The notes under the pieces are model-generated. The model did not search any database. It saw only the letters and a program-made list of their open reading frames with translations, and was not told the origin of the DNA. From the NCBI GenBank assembly GCA_964596125.1, contig CAZQRP010000017.1:1-64000 (forward strand): a stretch of DNA of 64,000 bases. Direction: 5' to 3'. Shown piece after piece: positions 54,250 through 63,432 of this stretch. The DNA is from CAZQRP01 sp964596125. GTDB taxonomy: Bacteria; Chloroflexota; Dehalococcoidia; GIF9; UBA5629. The position numbers were made by a program, and so were the translations under genes. Numbering within the stretch: the stretch's first letter is position 1; every line of letters starts with the position of its first letter.

Positions 54250-55689
54250 ATGACATTAAAGACAGTAGAGCAATATTATCAGTCACTTGAAGCGCAACAT
54301 CCATGTACGTACATTCTGGGACAAAAGGTAGACAAACCTTATGAGCACCCACTAATTAAACATATGCTGGCTGGTGTAGCACGTACCTATGACCTGGCTC
54401 AGGATCCTGAAGGTAGAAAGTATCTTGTAGCCGAGTCTAAACTGATCGGGGAGGAGGTTAGTCGTTTTGTCAAGTTCTACGAAAGCGTTGATGACTTACT
54501 GGCCAAGGTGAGGATGTTGAAATATCTCGCCCAGCGAATAGGTACCTGCTTTATGCGGTGCACAGGTATGGATGCAATCAATTCTGTAGGAATAGAGGTC
54601 TATAATTGTGATAAAAAGCATGGTACCAGTTACTATGAACGATTTGTGGATTTTGTGAAACAGATCCAGAAGAATGACTTTGTCGTGTTTAGTGGGGTAA
54701 CCGATGTCAAAGGCGACAGGGCACTACGACCGTCTCAGCAAAAAGATCCTGATATGTACCTGCGCGTCGTAGAAAAGAAAAAAGAGGGCATCGTGGTGAG
54801 AGGTGCCAAAATCCACCAGACTGGTTCTATATGTGCTCATTGGGGTCTTATTATACCCGCCAGGGAAATGCGTGAAGCGGACAAAGATTATGCTGTCTGT
54901 TTTGCTGTACCAGTGGATGCTCCGGGAGTCATTCATATTTACGGTAGAGGTACACTGGAGGCGAGAGCGCTGGAGAATATTGACCTTGGCAATGCTGAAT
55001 ACAGCAAGTTTGCTCCCATGGTAATTTTCGATGATGTATTTATACCATGGGAACAGGTATTCCTGTGTGGAGAATACGAATATGCTGGCGAAATGGTGAG
55101 GAACTTTGGTAATTATCATCGTCATTCTCATGGTGGCTGTAAGTGTGGTGTCGGAGATGTCCTGATTGGTGCAGCCGCAGCAGCCGCAGAGTATAATGGG
55201 TTGCCGAATACCTCACACATCAATACTAAACTGGTAGAAATGGTTAAAACAGTACAGGCAATATACGGCTGCTCTATAGCTGCTTCGGTAGAATCCCAGC
55301 CAACCGAATCTGGTATCTATATTGTCGACCCTGTCCTTTCCAATACATCCAAGCTGTACGAAGGGAAGGAACTACAAGAAGTTATCCGGCTGATGATTGA
55401 AATTGCAGGTGGAATGGTAGCTGACATACCGTCAGCGAAAGATATTGAAAATCCGGAGATTGGCCATTTTATTCTAAAGTATCTCAAGGGAGTTGACCAT
55501 ATTTCCACTGAGGACAGGATACGCCTGTTCAGATTGATAGAAAAACTTGCGTTTGAAAGTAGAGATATTGTTTCCAATATCCATGGCGCTGGTTCGCCTG
55601 AAACACACAAGATGACCGTGCTACGGAATATGGATATTGAGTCAAAGAAGAAATTGGCAACGAAGCTGGCCGGTATTGAGGAGAAATAA
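54250..55689 (+). CDS. abfD: 4-Hydroxybutyryl-CoA dehydratase / vinylacetyl-CoA isomerase
   Basis: A 479-residue member of the 4-hydroxybutyryl-CoA dehydratase family, an FAD/[4Fe-4S] enzyme that converts 4-hydroxybutyryl-CoA to crotonyl-CoA by ketyl-radical chemistry. The cluster ligands are all present: C100 and C104 in GTCFMRC, then H290 and C297 in YHRHSHGGCKCG. The active-site Thr at 191 (IHQTG) is also kept. The length agrees with the Clostridium enzyme (~484). AAGGAGG lies about 12 bases upstream. It diverges from sucCD and is followed by a flavodiiron protein, suggesting oxygen protection of this sensitive enzyme. Confidence 0.88.
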   Translation: MTLKTVEQYYQSLEAQHPCTYILGQKVDKPYEHPLIKHMLAGVARTYDLAQDPEGRKYLVAESKLIGEEVSRFVKFYESVDDLLAKVRMLKYLAQRIGTCFMRCTGMDAINSVGIEVYNCDKKHGTSYYERFVDFVKQIQKNDFVVFSGVTDVKGDRALRPSQQKDPDMYLRVVEKKKEGIVVRGAKIHQTGSICAHWGLIIPAREMREADKDYAVCFAVPVDAPGVIHIYGRGTLEARALENIDLGNAEYSKFAPMVIFDDVFIPWEQVFLCGEYEYAGEMVRNFGNYHRHSHGGCKCGVGDVLIGAAAAAAEYNGLPNTSHINTKLVEMVKTVQAIYGCSIAASVESQPTESGIYIVDPVLSNTSKLYEGKELQEVIRLMIEIAGGMVADIPSAKDIENPEIGHFILKYLKGVDHISTEDRIRLFRLIEKLAFESRDIVSNIHGAGSPETHKMTVLRNMDIESKKKLATKLAGIEEK

Positions 55690-55736
55690 GGGCAGTCAAG
55701 TACAGATGAATACATGTTGTTGAGAGGTTGTTTGTT

Positions 55737-56933
55737 ATGGTAACGGAACTGACAAAAGGTGTCTACTGGGTTGGCGTGGTGGACTGGGCATTAAGGCAAT
55801 TTCACGGTCATGAGTTGTCAACACACAGAGGTTCTTCATACAATGCATACCTTATTGTCGACGAGAAGATTGTATTAGTAGATACGGTGTGGAGCCCTTT
55901 TCAGGATAAGCTTATCGATAATATCCGTGAGGTTGTTGATCCGGCCAGTATCGATATCGTGGTTGCCAATCATGCAGAAGTAGACCATTCGGGTAGCCTC
56001 CCGGCTGTACTAAAGCATGTGCCAAATGCGACCCTTGTGGTATCGCAGCGTGGTAAAGAAAGTATCGAGGGATATTACCATCAGCCATGGAACTTCAGAC
56101 CGGTAAAAACCGGCGAAACGATAAATATTGGAAAGCATGACCTGTCCTTTATTGAAGCACCTATGCTTCATTGGCCAGATAGTATGTTCACGTATCTATC
56201 TGGTAAAAATGTTCTGATGTCAAATGACGCCTTTGGCCAACACTATGCGTCATCCTTTCGATTTAATGACGAGGTAGACCAGGAAGAGTTGTTGGAGGAG
56301 GCTATTAAATACTACGTAAACATACTTACTCCATTTAGTGGTCTGGTCTTAAAAAAAATCGAGGAGATCCTGTCACTGAACTTGAATATTGATATTATAG
56401 CTCCAAGTCATGGTATTATCTGGCGGAAAAATCCTCTTCAGATCATCAGGAAGTACCAGCAGTGGGCTGCACAGGAGCCGGAGAATAGTGCTGTAATCAT
56501 TTATGACACCATGTGGAATGGGACTCGACATATGGCCGAGGCAATCGGCCATGGTTTGATATCAGAGGGTATCCCATATAAGATATTTCATATGGCAGTT
56601 TCAGACAGGAACGATGTTCTTACCGAGGTCTTCAAGGCAAAAGCCGTTATCATAGGTTCACCTACTTTTAATCAGGGCGTCTTGCCAACCTTAAGCCCTA
56701 TACTTGAGGACCTCAGAGGCCTGAAGTTTCAAAATAAGATCGGAGCTGCATTTGGCTCCTACGGATGGAGTGGTGAATCGGTAAAGATCATCGAGGAGCA
56801 TCTTAACCGCTGTAAAATTCCTGTAGTTGCTGAGGGTGTACAGGCCAAATGGCAACCCAAAACAGATGACCTGGACAGATGTAAGGAGTTTGGCCGGGAG
56901 ATCGCTCGGGTTGTAAATTCGTCCGGGAACTAA
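55737..56933 (+). CDS. Flavodiiron protein (FprA/rubredoxin:oxygen oxidoreductase type)
   Basis: A 398-residue A-type flavoprotein that reduces O2 or NO to harmless products. The metallo-beta-lactamase half carries the diiron ligands: NHAEVDH, LHWPD, SNDAFGQH and APSHG. The flavodoxin half has DTMWNGTRHMAEAI, GSPTFNQGVLPT and GSYGWSGES for FMN. GAGAGG lies nine bases before the ATG at 55737; a TTG at 55728 is less likely. It lies 47 bases after the dehydratase and is probably co-transcribed. Confidence 0.92.
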   Translation: MVTELTKGVYWVGVVDWALRQFHGHELSTHRGSSYNAYLIVDEKIVLVDTVWSPFQDKLIDNIREVVDPASIDIVVANHAEVDHSGSLPAVLKHVPNATLVVSQRGKESIEGYYHQPWNFRPVKTGETINIGKHDLSFIEAPMLHWPDSMFTYLSGKNVLMSNDAFGQHYASSFRFNDEVDQEELLEEAIKYYVNILTPFSGLVLKKIEEILSLNLNIDIIAPSHGIIWRKNPLQIIRKYQQWAAQEPENSAVIIYDTMWNGTRHMAEAIGHGLISEGIPYKIFHMAVSDRNDVLTEVFKAKAVIIGSPTFNQGVLPTLSPILEDLRGLKFQNKIGAAFGSYGWSGESVKIIEEHLNRCKIPVVAEGVQAKWQPKTDDLDRCKEFGREIARVVNSSGN

Positions 56934-57030
56934 CAATAATCATATTCTGTCGACTGTGGAATAACTCCAAAATCATGGATTGCTTCATAATACTACTTCA
57001 CTTTACTTCATTGTCGGATCGCTTCAGAAC

Positions 57031-57055
57031 TGTGTAACGAACGGTTCGTTTCACA
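57031..57055. promoter_or_regulatory. 25-bp palindrome resembling a TetR-family operator
   Basis: AACGAAC, a central G and GTTCGTT form perfect 7-bp arms. Outside one mismatched pair, TGTG and CACA extend the symmetry to 12 of a possible 12 bases minus one. It lies 325 bases before the start of the arylsulfotransferase-like gene and 98 bases after the flavodiiron gene. Short-spacer palindromes of this form are typical of TetR/AcrR repressors. No TetR gene is in the window. The rest of the 56934-57355 gap shows nothing. Confidence 0.5.
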
Positions 57056-57355
57056 TACTAAAACTGGTCCGAGACACATCTTCACGGTAAGGTCTTTACT
57101 AAGTAACTATTCATACCCAACTTGGCTCTTCAGTTATTCAAAAGATTATTTTATAGTTGAGCAGGGAAACAGCCTTTATCCTTTAAACCTGTTTGTGTAC
57201 AGTCTATCTCATATTTCTGTTTCTCTTAGCACTGTGTAGAGGTATGATAGCTTACAAAATGGTTATGTTTTATATTACCAAAGTCCTGTTTTAAGCGTGG
57301 TTAGATAGATATATAATGAGAACAATATATCAATGTGTGTTTGTATAAGGTTAAG

Positions 57356-58714
57356 ATGACAAGAGGTAAGTGGTATTCGGTTTTATGTAACGGACTCGTT
57401 CTTTTAATAACGTGCTCGGTTATTGCCTGTCGTCCTCTACCGAGTTCAGCACCACTTACGCAGTCAGTTGATACCACACCTCCGCCTGCTATCACCGGCC
57501 TGGCGGTAACAGATGCCTATAATGGGAATGCAAATCTAAGCTGGGACCGGAATATAGATGGAGACCTTGACCATTATAATGTGTATGTCAGTGAAGTTGA
57601 TATAAAAGATATTTCTGGTAAGACTCCTGTTCATCAAATAACCGATATTGTAACCAGTACCTATCAAGTGAGCGGTCTGGAAGAGGGGAAAACGTATTAT
57701 TTCGCAGTTACAGCAGTTGATAACAGCGGAAATGAATTTACCGTTACAGATTGCGTAAGTACAACTGTAATATCGGTACAAAGAGGAGTATCTGATCCGG
57801 ATATATGTGCTGACATTTGTCGTCCTGACGCACTGTGGGCTGGCACCACATTACTTGCAGACAATCATAATCCTCAGAGACCCAGGATAATAGAGGTCAA
57901 TGTAATTGGGGAAGTTATTTGGGAGTATCTGGTCCCTGATAAGTGGAGACAGTATACTAATCCAGGGTTTGATGTGGAATTGCTGCCGAATGACAACATA
58001 CTGTTTGTGTTGCCTCGTAAGGGTGTGTTTGAGATTGATCGTAGCGGTAAGATTAACTGGTCATACCTTGATAAGAAGGTATCTCATGATGCAGACCGTT
58101 TGCCAAACGGCAATACACTAGTAGTTTGGGGTGGAGGAGACATGGTAAGCGACGCTCAGGTGAAGGAAATAAATCCAAAAGGAGATATAGTTTGGGCATG
58201 GTATGCAAAAGATCACTTCTATAAACCGCCTTATAAGGACATTCGTGACCAGGGCTGGACTCATACCAACGCAGTCTCTAGAATGCAAAATGGCAACACG
58301 CTGATTAGTCCAAGGAATTTCAACCTTATGGTTGAAGTCAGTTCTCAGGGATCGGTCGTAAGGACCATTGGTGAAGGGGTATTCTATTCACAACACGACC
58401 CTGTAGTCCTTCCTGATGGCAATATACTTGCCGTATCACAATGGAGAACTCAACCTCACCGCGCTATAGAAATAGATCCAGACACAGGCAAGATTGTATG
58501 GGAATTTTCCATGCCAGAACGGAGAACATGGCCTGTCAGAGACGCTGACAGATTACCGAATGGCAATACCTTGATTACCGGATCAACGAAGATTGTTGAA
58601 GTCACTACTGATGGGGAACTAGTATGGCAACTCAGGCTAAAAACGATGATCGAAAAAGGAAAGGCGCCGATGCTCGGTTTCTATAAAGCTGAAAGAATTG
58701 GCATACGCAGGTAG
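57356..58714 (+). CDS. Arylsulfotransferase-like beta-propeller lipoprotein with a fibronectin type III domain
   Basis: A 452-residue exported protein. The N-terminal hydrophobic helix ends in VIAC, a likely lipobox. A fibronectin type III domain follows at about 35-135 (PPAITGLAVTD, LSWDRN, YYFAVTAVD). The remainder is a propeller with repeated L-P-N-G-N-T-L strands (RLPNGNTLVVW, RMQNGNTLIS, VLPDGNILAV, RLPNGNTLITG), as in bacterial arylsulfate sulfotransferases and the PQQ-like families. GEVIWEY and GKIVWEF precede the strands. I start at ATG 57356, after AAGG; ATG 57335 has no ribosome site. The catalytic His residues of arylsulfotransferase cannot be assigned by eye, so the function is uncertain. 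Confidence 0.75.
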   Translation: MTRGKWYSVLCNGLVLLITCSVIACRPLPSSAPLTQSVDTTPPPAITGLAVTDAYNGNANLSWDRNIDGDLDHYNVYVSEVDIKDISGKTPVHQITDIVTSTYQVSGLEEGKTYYFAVTAVDNSGNEFTVTDCVSTTVISVQRGVSDPDICADICRPDALWAGTTLLADNHNPQRPRIIEVNVIGEVIWEYLVPDKWRQYTNPGFDVELLPNDNILFVLPRKGVFEIDRSGKINWSYLDKKVSHDADRLPNGNTLVVWGGGDMVSDAQVKEINPKGDIVWAWYAKDHFYKPPYKDIRDQGWTHTNAVSRMQNGNTLISPRNFNLMVEVSSQGSVVRTIGEGVFYSQHDPVVLPDGNILAVSQWRTQPHRAIEIDPDTGKIVWEFSMPERRTWPVRDADRLPNGNTLITGSTKIVEVTTDGELVWQLRLKTMIEKGKAPMLGFYKAERIGIRR

Positions 58715-58862
58715 CTCAGCAAAACATTGAAATCTGCATAAAATAAGTATTATGTAAACAACAATGTGTAGTTTAATAGTATGAAGTATAGTTAAAACAG
58801 AATTGAAATACTATTATCAATACTTGCTTACCTTACGATAACCAGGCAGTCTGACGAGTTGG

Positions 58863-58880
58863 TCCTGTGTTGACACAGGA
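58863..58880. promoter_or_regulatory. 18-bp palindrome containing a -35 TTGACA
   Basis: TCCTGTGT and ACACAGGA are perfect arms around TG. A consensus TTGACA lies inside at 58870-58875. The best -10, 17-18 bases on, is weak (TCAATT or CAATTA). A repressor bound here would block RNA polymerase for the molybdoenzyme gene at 59041. The rest of the 326-base gap holds the inverted repeat at 58901. Confidence 0.4.
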
Positions 58881-58900
58881 AGTGATACTTGATCAATTAG

Positions 58901-58957
58901 AAGAAAGCATCGTAGCATGATAAAGATGTTTTTTTCGTACTACGATTGTTTTTTCTT
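58901..58957 (+). promoter_or_regulatory. Imperfect hairpin in the leader of the molybdoenzyme gene
   Basis: AAGAAA then ATCGTAG pair with CTACGAT then TTTCTT, with small internal loops and a 24-base terminal loop. The downstream arm is followed by and includes a T-rich run (TTTTTTC). In RNA this is terminator-like and lies in the 5' untranslated region, so attenuation is possible. Confidence 0.3.
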
Positions 58958-59040
58958 ACGAGGATGATATAATTTATACAGGGTTTTGTCCCTGCTGCTA
59001 TTAAATCGACGTCTATCATTGTAAAGAAAGGTGTGACAGT

Positions 59041-61533
59041 ATGCCAGGTGATATTGAAATCAAACGAGTTGGCTGTTTTTTCTGCCACATGAACTGCGGC
59101 TTGCTCGCTTATGTCCAAGATGGAAAGATTGTCAGGCTCATCGATGATGCAGAAAGACAAACACGCATCTGTGAACGCGTTGGCCGCAACGGAGAGTTTG
59201 CCATCAAGTTTCACTATCATCCTGATCGTGTCAATTATGCCCTGAAAAGGAAGGGGAAGCGTGGCGAGAATAAATGGGAGAAGATACCTTATGATCAAGC
59301 GCTGGATGAGATCGCTGAGAAACTGAAGGATCTCAAGGCTAAATTCGGTCCTGAGACTCTTTGTGTGACCGAGGGAACTTATCGCTCCGACCAGAAATGG
59401 GCTCGTAGCCGTTTTTTAAACCTTTTCGGCAATCCCCAGAACTCGGTAGGTCCCGGCAATATCTGTTGGACCTGGATTTATGTGATGAATATGGCCCTTT
59501 GCGGCTGGCAGTGTGAGGTTGGAGCACCTCCTACCATGACCAAATCTCGTTGCATCGTTGTTTGGGGTAAGGACCCTCATGAGTCCTATAGCCCAAAAGC
59601 CCCTGTATGGCGGCACATGTCTGCAGCTCTTAAGCAGGAAAAGCCACCCAAGATTATTGTTGTCGATCCGGTGGCAACGGATATAGTTCGATATTCTGAC
59701 ATGTGGCTTGAGGTCCGTCCCGGGACAGATGCTGCTATGGAACTGGCATGGGCCAATGTGATCATAAATGAAGATCTGTACGACCGGGAGTTTATAGAAA
59801 CGTGGACCAATGCTCCTTTCCTGGTCCGGATGGATATACACAAAATTCTACGTGAAGCTGATGTGGTGAACGGTGGTAGCCGGGATAACTTCATTATTTG
59901 GGATACCGAGGCGAAAAAGCCGGCAGTGTGGCTCTCAAAATCGGTTGAGTACCGGGAAAAGGTCGGAAAACTGGCGTTGGCAGGTGAATATGATGTCGCG
60001 ATGGCTGATGGGAAGAAGGTCAAGTGCAAGACAGTATGGACATTGCTTAAAGAACTTGTGGATCAATATCCTCCTGAGAAGGTCGCCGAGATTACCTGGG
60101 TCCCCGCACATAAGATCCGGGAGGCAGCCCGTATATATGCTACCAATCGCCCGGGCACGATTCTCTGGGGTGTGGGTGGTGGAGACATGGTCGGACGGAA
60201 CGCAACGTCCTGTGCTTTCGTCCGAACGATTCTACGAGCACTTACCGGAAATCTTGATATAGTCGGAGGTGAGTACCTGGCTGGCCCCGGACCATATGTT
60301 GATGGCAAAATGGTTGTCCGTGATTGCGAGTTGGAGCTAGCGGACAGGTGCCTGCCAGAGACACGTAAAAAGGCAATTGGAAATGATTTTACCCGGCTCA
60401 TGTGCTGGCCAGGCTACGAACTTACAGCTAAGCCGTACGAGGAGGTATGGAAGCTACCACGTCCTTTACTAAATCAGTTATCTCCTACCGCACCGTTGAT
60501 CTGGAGGGCTATGCTTACGGGTGAGCCATATCCGGTTAGAGCCATGATTGCATGGGGCAGTAATCCTATGTTATGGGCTGCCAATACAAAGCTGGTATAT
60601 GAAGCACTCAAGAGCCTTGATTTGCTGATAGATGTAGAATACTGGATGACGCCTACAGCTCAGCTCGCCGACTATGTGATGCCAGCAGCCGATTGGATGG
60701 AACGACCTCTGCTTACCACGATAGAAGATGCTTCGGATGTCGCTGTTGGCGGCGTACGTGCTGTGCTGCCCGAGCATGATCGGCGGACGGATTATGACTT
60801 CTTCCGGGGATTAGGTATGCGCCTTGGGCAGGAGAATGATTGGCCCTGGGAGACCAATGAGGAAATGATATCTTACCGTATTGAACGTATTGGCATGACG
60901 TATGATGAGTTTGCCAGGCGTCCATGGATACTTGGTAATCTGAACTTCGAGAAGCATAAGGATATCATACCTGAGACCGGCAAATTGCACGGTTTCGCCA
61001 CTCCATCCCGGCGTGTTGAGATCTACTCCAGCATCTTCGAGGAACTCGATTATGACCCTTTGCCAAAATATGAAGAACCGGTGGAGAGCCCGGTCAGTGA
61101 TCCCGAACTGGCGAAAGAATATCCGCTCATGCTCATAACCGGTGGACGGTTTGTTCCCATGTTCCATTCGGAGCATCGCGTACCAGGTATTGGCACGCGT
61201 GAAATGTGGCCGTGGCCGACGATGTTGATTCATCCTGATACGGCACGTGACCTGGGTATCAGAGATGGTGACTGGTGCTGGATCGAGACAAAGCGGGGAC
61301 GTATACGTCAGAAGGCCAAGCTGTCGTTCACTATTGACCCACAGGTGATCAATATACAGGCGAGCTGGTGGTATCCCGAGATGCCTGGTGAGGAACCGTT
61401 CCTGCATGGTGTCTGGGAGTCAAATGCCAACGTACTGACCCTGGATGATCCTGAGACGCTGGACCCGCTGTGCGGCAACTGGACTACCCGCGGCTTGTTA
61501 TGTAAAGTATATCCTAGTGGTGAGCCAAAGTAG
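59041..61533 (+). CDS. Molybdopterin oxidoreductase, DMSO-reductase family
   Basis: An 830-residue catalytic subunit with an N-terminal [4Fe-4S] motif: C12, C15 and C19 in CFFCHMNC, and C44 in RICERVG. The pterin-binding domains follow (WGKDPHESYSPKAP, GGGDMVGRN, WGSNPMLWAAN), with the C-terminal MGD domain (YPLMLITGGRF to GNWTTRGLLCK). A Cys in GPGNICWTW is in the area where the metal ligand usually lies. There is no Tat signal, so the enzyme is cytoplasmic. No electron-transfer or membrane subunit gene is next to it. The substrate cannot be inferred. The gene at 63433 and the relic at 30297 are relatives. Confidence 0.88.
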   Translation: MPGDIEIKRVGCFFCHMNCGLLAYVQDGKIVRLIDDAERQTRICERVGRNGEFAIKFHYHPDRVNYALKRKGKRGENKWEKIPYDQALDEIAEKLKDLKAKFGPETLCVTEGTYRSDQKWARSRFLNLFGNPQNSVGPGNICWTWIYVMNMALCGWQCEVGAPPTMTKSRCIVVWGKDPHESYSPKAPVWRHMSAALKQEKPPKIIVVDPVATDIVRYSDMWLEVRPGTDAAMELAWANVIINEDLYDREFIETWTNAPFLVRMDIHKILREADVVNGGSRDNFIIWDTEAKKPAVWLSKSVEYREKVGKLALAGEYDVAMADGKKVKCKTVWTLLKELVDQYPPEKVAEITWVPAHKIREAARIYATNRPGTILWGVGGGDMVGRNATSCAFVRTILRALTGNLDIVGGEYLAGPGPYVDGKMVVRDCELELADRCLPETRKKAIGNDFTRLMCWPGYELTAKPYEEVWKLPRPLLNQLSPTAPLIWRAMLTGEPYPVRAMIAWGSNPMLWAANTKLVYEALKSLDLLIDVEYWMTPTAQLADYVMPAADWMERPLLTTIEDASDVAVGGVRAVLPEHDRRTDYDFFRGLGMRLGQENDWPWETNEEMISYRIERIGMTYDEFARRPWILGNLNFEKHKDIIPETGKLHGFATPSRRVEIYSSIFEELDYDPLPKYEEPVESPVSDPELAKEYPLMLITGGRFVPMFHSEHRVPGIGTREMWPWPTMLIHPDTARDLGIRDGDWCWIETKRGRIRQKAKLSFTIDPQVINIQASWWYPEMPGEEPFLHGVWESNANVLTLDDPETLDPLCGNWTTRGLLCKVYPSGEPK

Positions 61534-61595
61534 ACCAGCGAAAAGGCATCGAGCCGCATTCATAATTAATTTCGATAGTGATACCGACATTAGAG

Positions 61596-63233
61596 CTATG
61601 TACCTGGCTGAAGCCATCTGAGATCGACAGGCGCACTGCTTAAGGACATCGTTTCCCCTTTTTTAGCAACTACTATATGACGGAGCCATTGAGGATTTTC
61701 CACTTCGAAATCGGTTCTAAAATGTGCTCCTCTGCTTTCCTCTCTTGTCAGTGCACTGCGGCAGAGCATTTCCGAAACTTCTAACATAAAACCAAACTTA
61801 ATCACTTTCATCAGGTCCCGATAACTGCCCGCCGAAAACCGTTCCTTCCGGTCTTTTAAAGAACGGATTGTCTCCAGGATATCTTCCAGGCTTTTACGGT
61901 TTCTGATTACCCCTGCCTTATGCCACATTGCCTTTTGAAAAGAAAGAATATGTTCATCAATGTTTTCTCCATTCTCATCGCTGACTAGTCTTTCCAATCT
62001 GTGCTTTTCATCTTCAATTTTTAACAATTGGGAGGAAACATCTTCTGATGAAGCAGCCTTTTCGGCCGCTTTTCGTCCGGCAATTGCTCCAAAGACGAAT
62101 ATCTCAGTAAGGGCGTTTCCGGCCAGTCGATTTGCTCCATGTATACCGCCGCATGCTTCACCCGCTGCGTAAAGACGGGGGACACCGGTTTCACAGTCCT
62201 CGTTTATTCTTATTCCTCCGATATAGAAATGAGTGGATGGTGCAACTTGAGCCAGCTCATGGGTACTTTCGTTGATTGAAGCCAACCTGCTCTCTTCACT
62301 CAATGACGATATGTCGGCTGTCAATGTTCCATCGATGTCATTCCCGTCCAGTATTTCGCTCATAACGGTACGGGCGAGCAAATCACGGGTCATCTTTACT
62401 AGGTGTTTAAGACCTCTTTTTTCCAGAACATCTTCTCCCAAAGAGTTGCGGATGATAGCACCCAGAGGTAGTAAAATATCATAGCCCCAGAGCTTCCTTC
62501 CATATTGTCCTACAGAAGTAGGATAAAACTGAACAAATTCCATGTCCTGGAGAGATGCGCCGGCATGGTATGCAAGAGCATAGCCATCTCCGGTTACTCC
62601 TGCCGCGTTGTTAGTGCGCAGGTAGATATGTCCTGCACCACCTGTGGTAAGGATAGTGCTCTTAGCATTAAGATAAAGAAAGTGACCTTTATGATCCAGC
62701 CCCAGCGCACCGGTGACCCCCCCATCTTTTAATACGAGTCTGGTTATCAAAGTCGATTCTAAAAACCGTACTCCCATTTTAAAGGCATACTCTCGTAGGG
62801 GCAACGAATAATCAGTCCCTCTGTCTTTTGCCCCGATCACGTGCCGTGGATATCGGTGACCGGGCAGGTGTTGAAGTTGAAAAGCACTATCCTTCTTCTT
62901 TAAATTGACTCCCATCTGTTCAAGGTAGTGGACTTCTTCCTCAGCACCTTCAACCATTATCTTTGCAAGGTTTTGATCGTTAAGGTAGCATCCGGCAGTT
63001 ATGGTATCTTCGAAATGTGTTTGAGTAGAATCCCCGGTTTTATTATGTGATTGTACGGCAGCGAGAAAGCTGCGTGACATCGCTGTATTGCTTCCATAAC
63101 CTACGCGAGACCGGGAAACTAAGACCACCGAGGCCCCGTATTTTCGTGCCTCGATACCAGCCCGTAATCCTGCGCCTCCTCCTCCTATAATCAGAACATC
63201 GGCATCGATAGGCGGAATCATTGTTAGGTTCAT
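61596..63233 (-). CDS. FAD-dependent oxidoreductase, fumarate reductase/succinate dehydrogenase flavoprotein family
   Basis: A 545-residue flavoprotein. The Rossmann loop IIGGGGAGLRAGIEA is at residues 15-29. GHRYPRHV near 135 and GGIRINEDC with AAGEACGGIHGANRLAGNAL near 330-370 are family active-site and FAD motifs. The C-terminal helical domain (RESRGAHFRTDFE) is as in succinate dehydrogenases and in relatives such as adenylylsulfate reductase. No iron-sulfur or membrane subunit follows. The start is ATG at 63233 after AGGTAAG. It lies between two molybdoenzyme genes and could be an electron partner for one. Confidence 0.87.
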   Translation of the reverse strand: MNLTMIPPIDADVLIIGGGGAGLRAGIEARKYGASVVLVSRSRVGYGSNTAMSRSFLAAVQSHNKTGDSTQTHFEDTITAGCYLNDQNLAKIMVEGAEEEVHYLEQMGVNLKKKDSAFQLQHLPGHRYPRHVIGAKDRGTDYSLPLREYAFKMGVRFLESTLITRLVLKDGGVTGALGLDHKGHFLYLNAKSTILTTGGAGHIYLRTNNAAGVTGDGYALAYHAGASLQDMEFVQFYPTSVGQYGRKLWGYDILLPLGAIIRNSLGEDVLEKRGLKHLVKMTRDLLARTVMSEILDGNDIDGTLTADISSLSEESRLASINESTHELAQVAPSTHFYIGGIRINEDCETGVPRLYAAGEACGGIHGANRLAGNALTEIFVFGAIAGRKAAEKAASSEDVSSQLLKIEDEKHRLERLVSDENGENIDEHILSFQKAMWHKAGVIRNRKSLEDILETIRSLKDRKERFSAGSYRDLMKVIKFGFMLEVSEMLCRSALTREESRGAHFRTDFEVENPQWLRHIVVAKKGETMSLSSAPVDLRWLQPGT

Positions 63234-63432
63234 CTTACCTCCATACTAATCTATTATTTGAAGTTTGCTCTTCGCTAACTCTGGCTCTGGCTGTTTGTTA
63301 GAATAACCGATGTTTCTCAGTGAGATGCAAAAAGGATTTCAGAACTAGCTCAAATGCCGTTCATCTTTCATATATCGATAATACTATGAATAAGTATTGT
63401 TTTTAGCTTCCGGTTTTTTGAAAAGACATATA

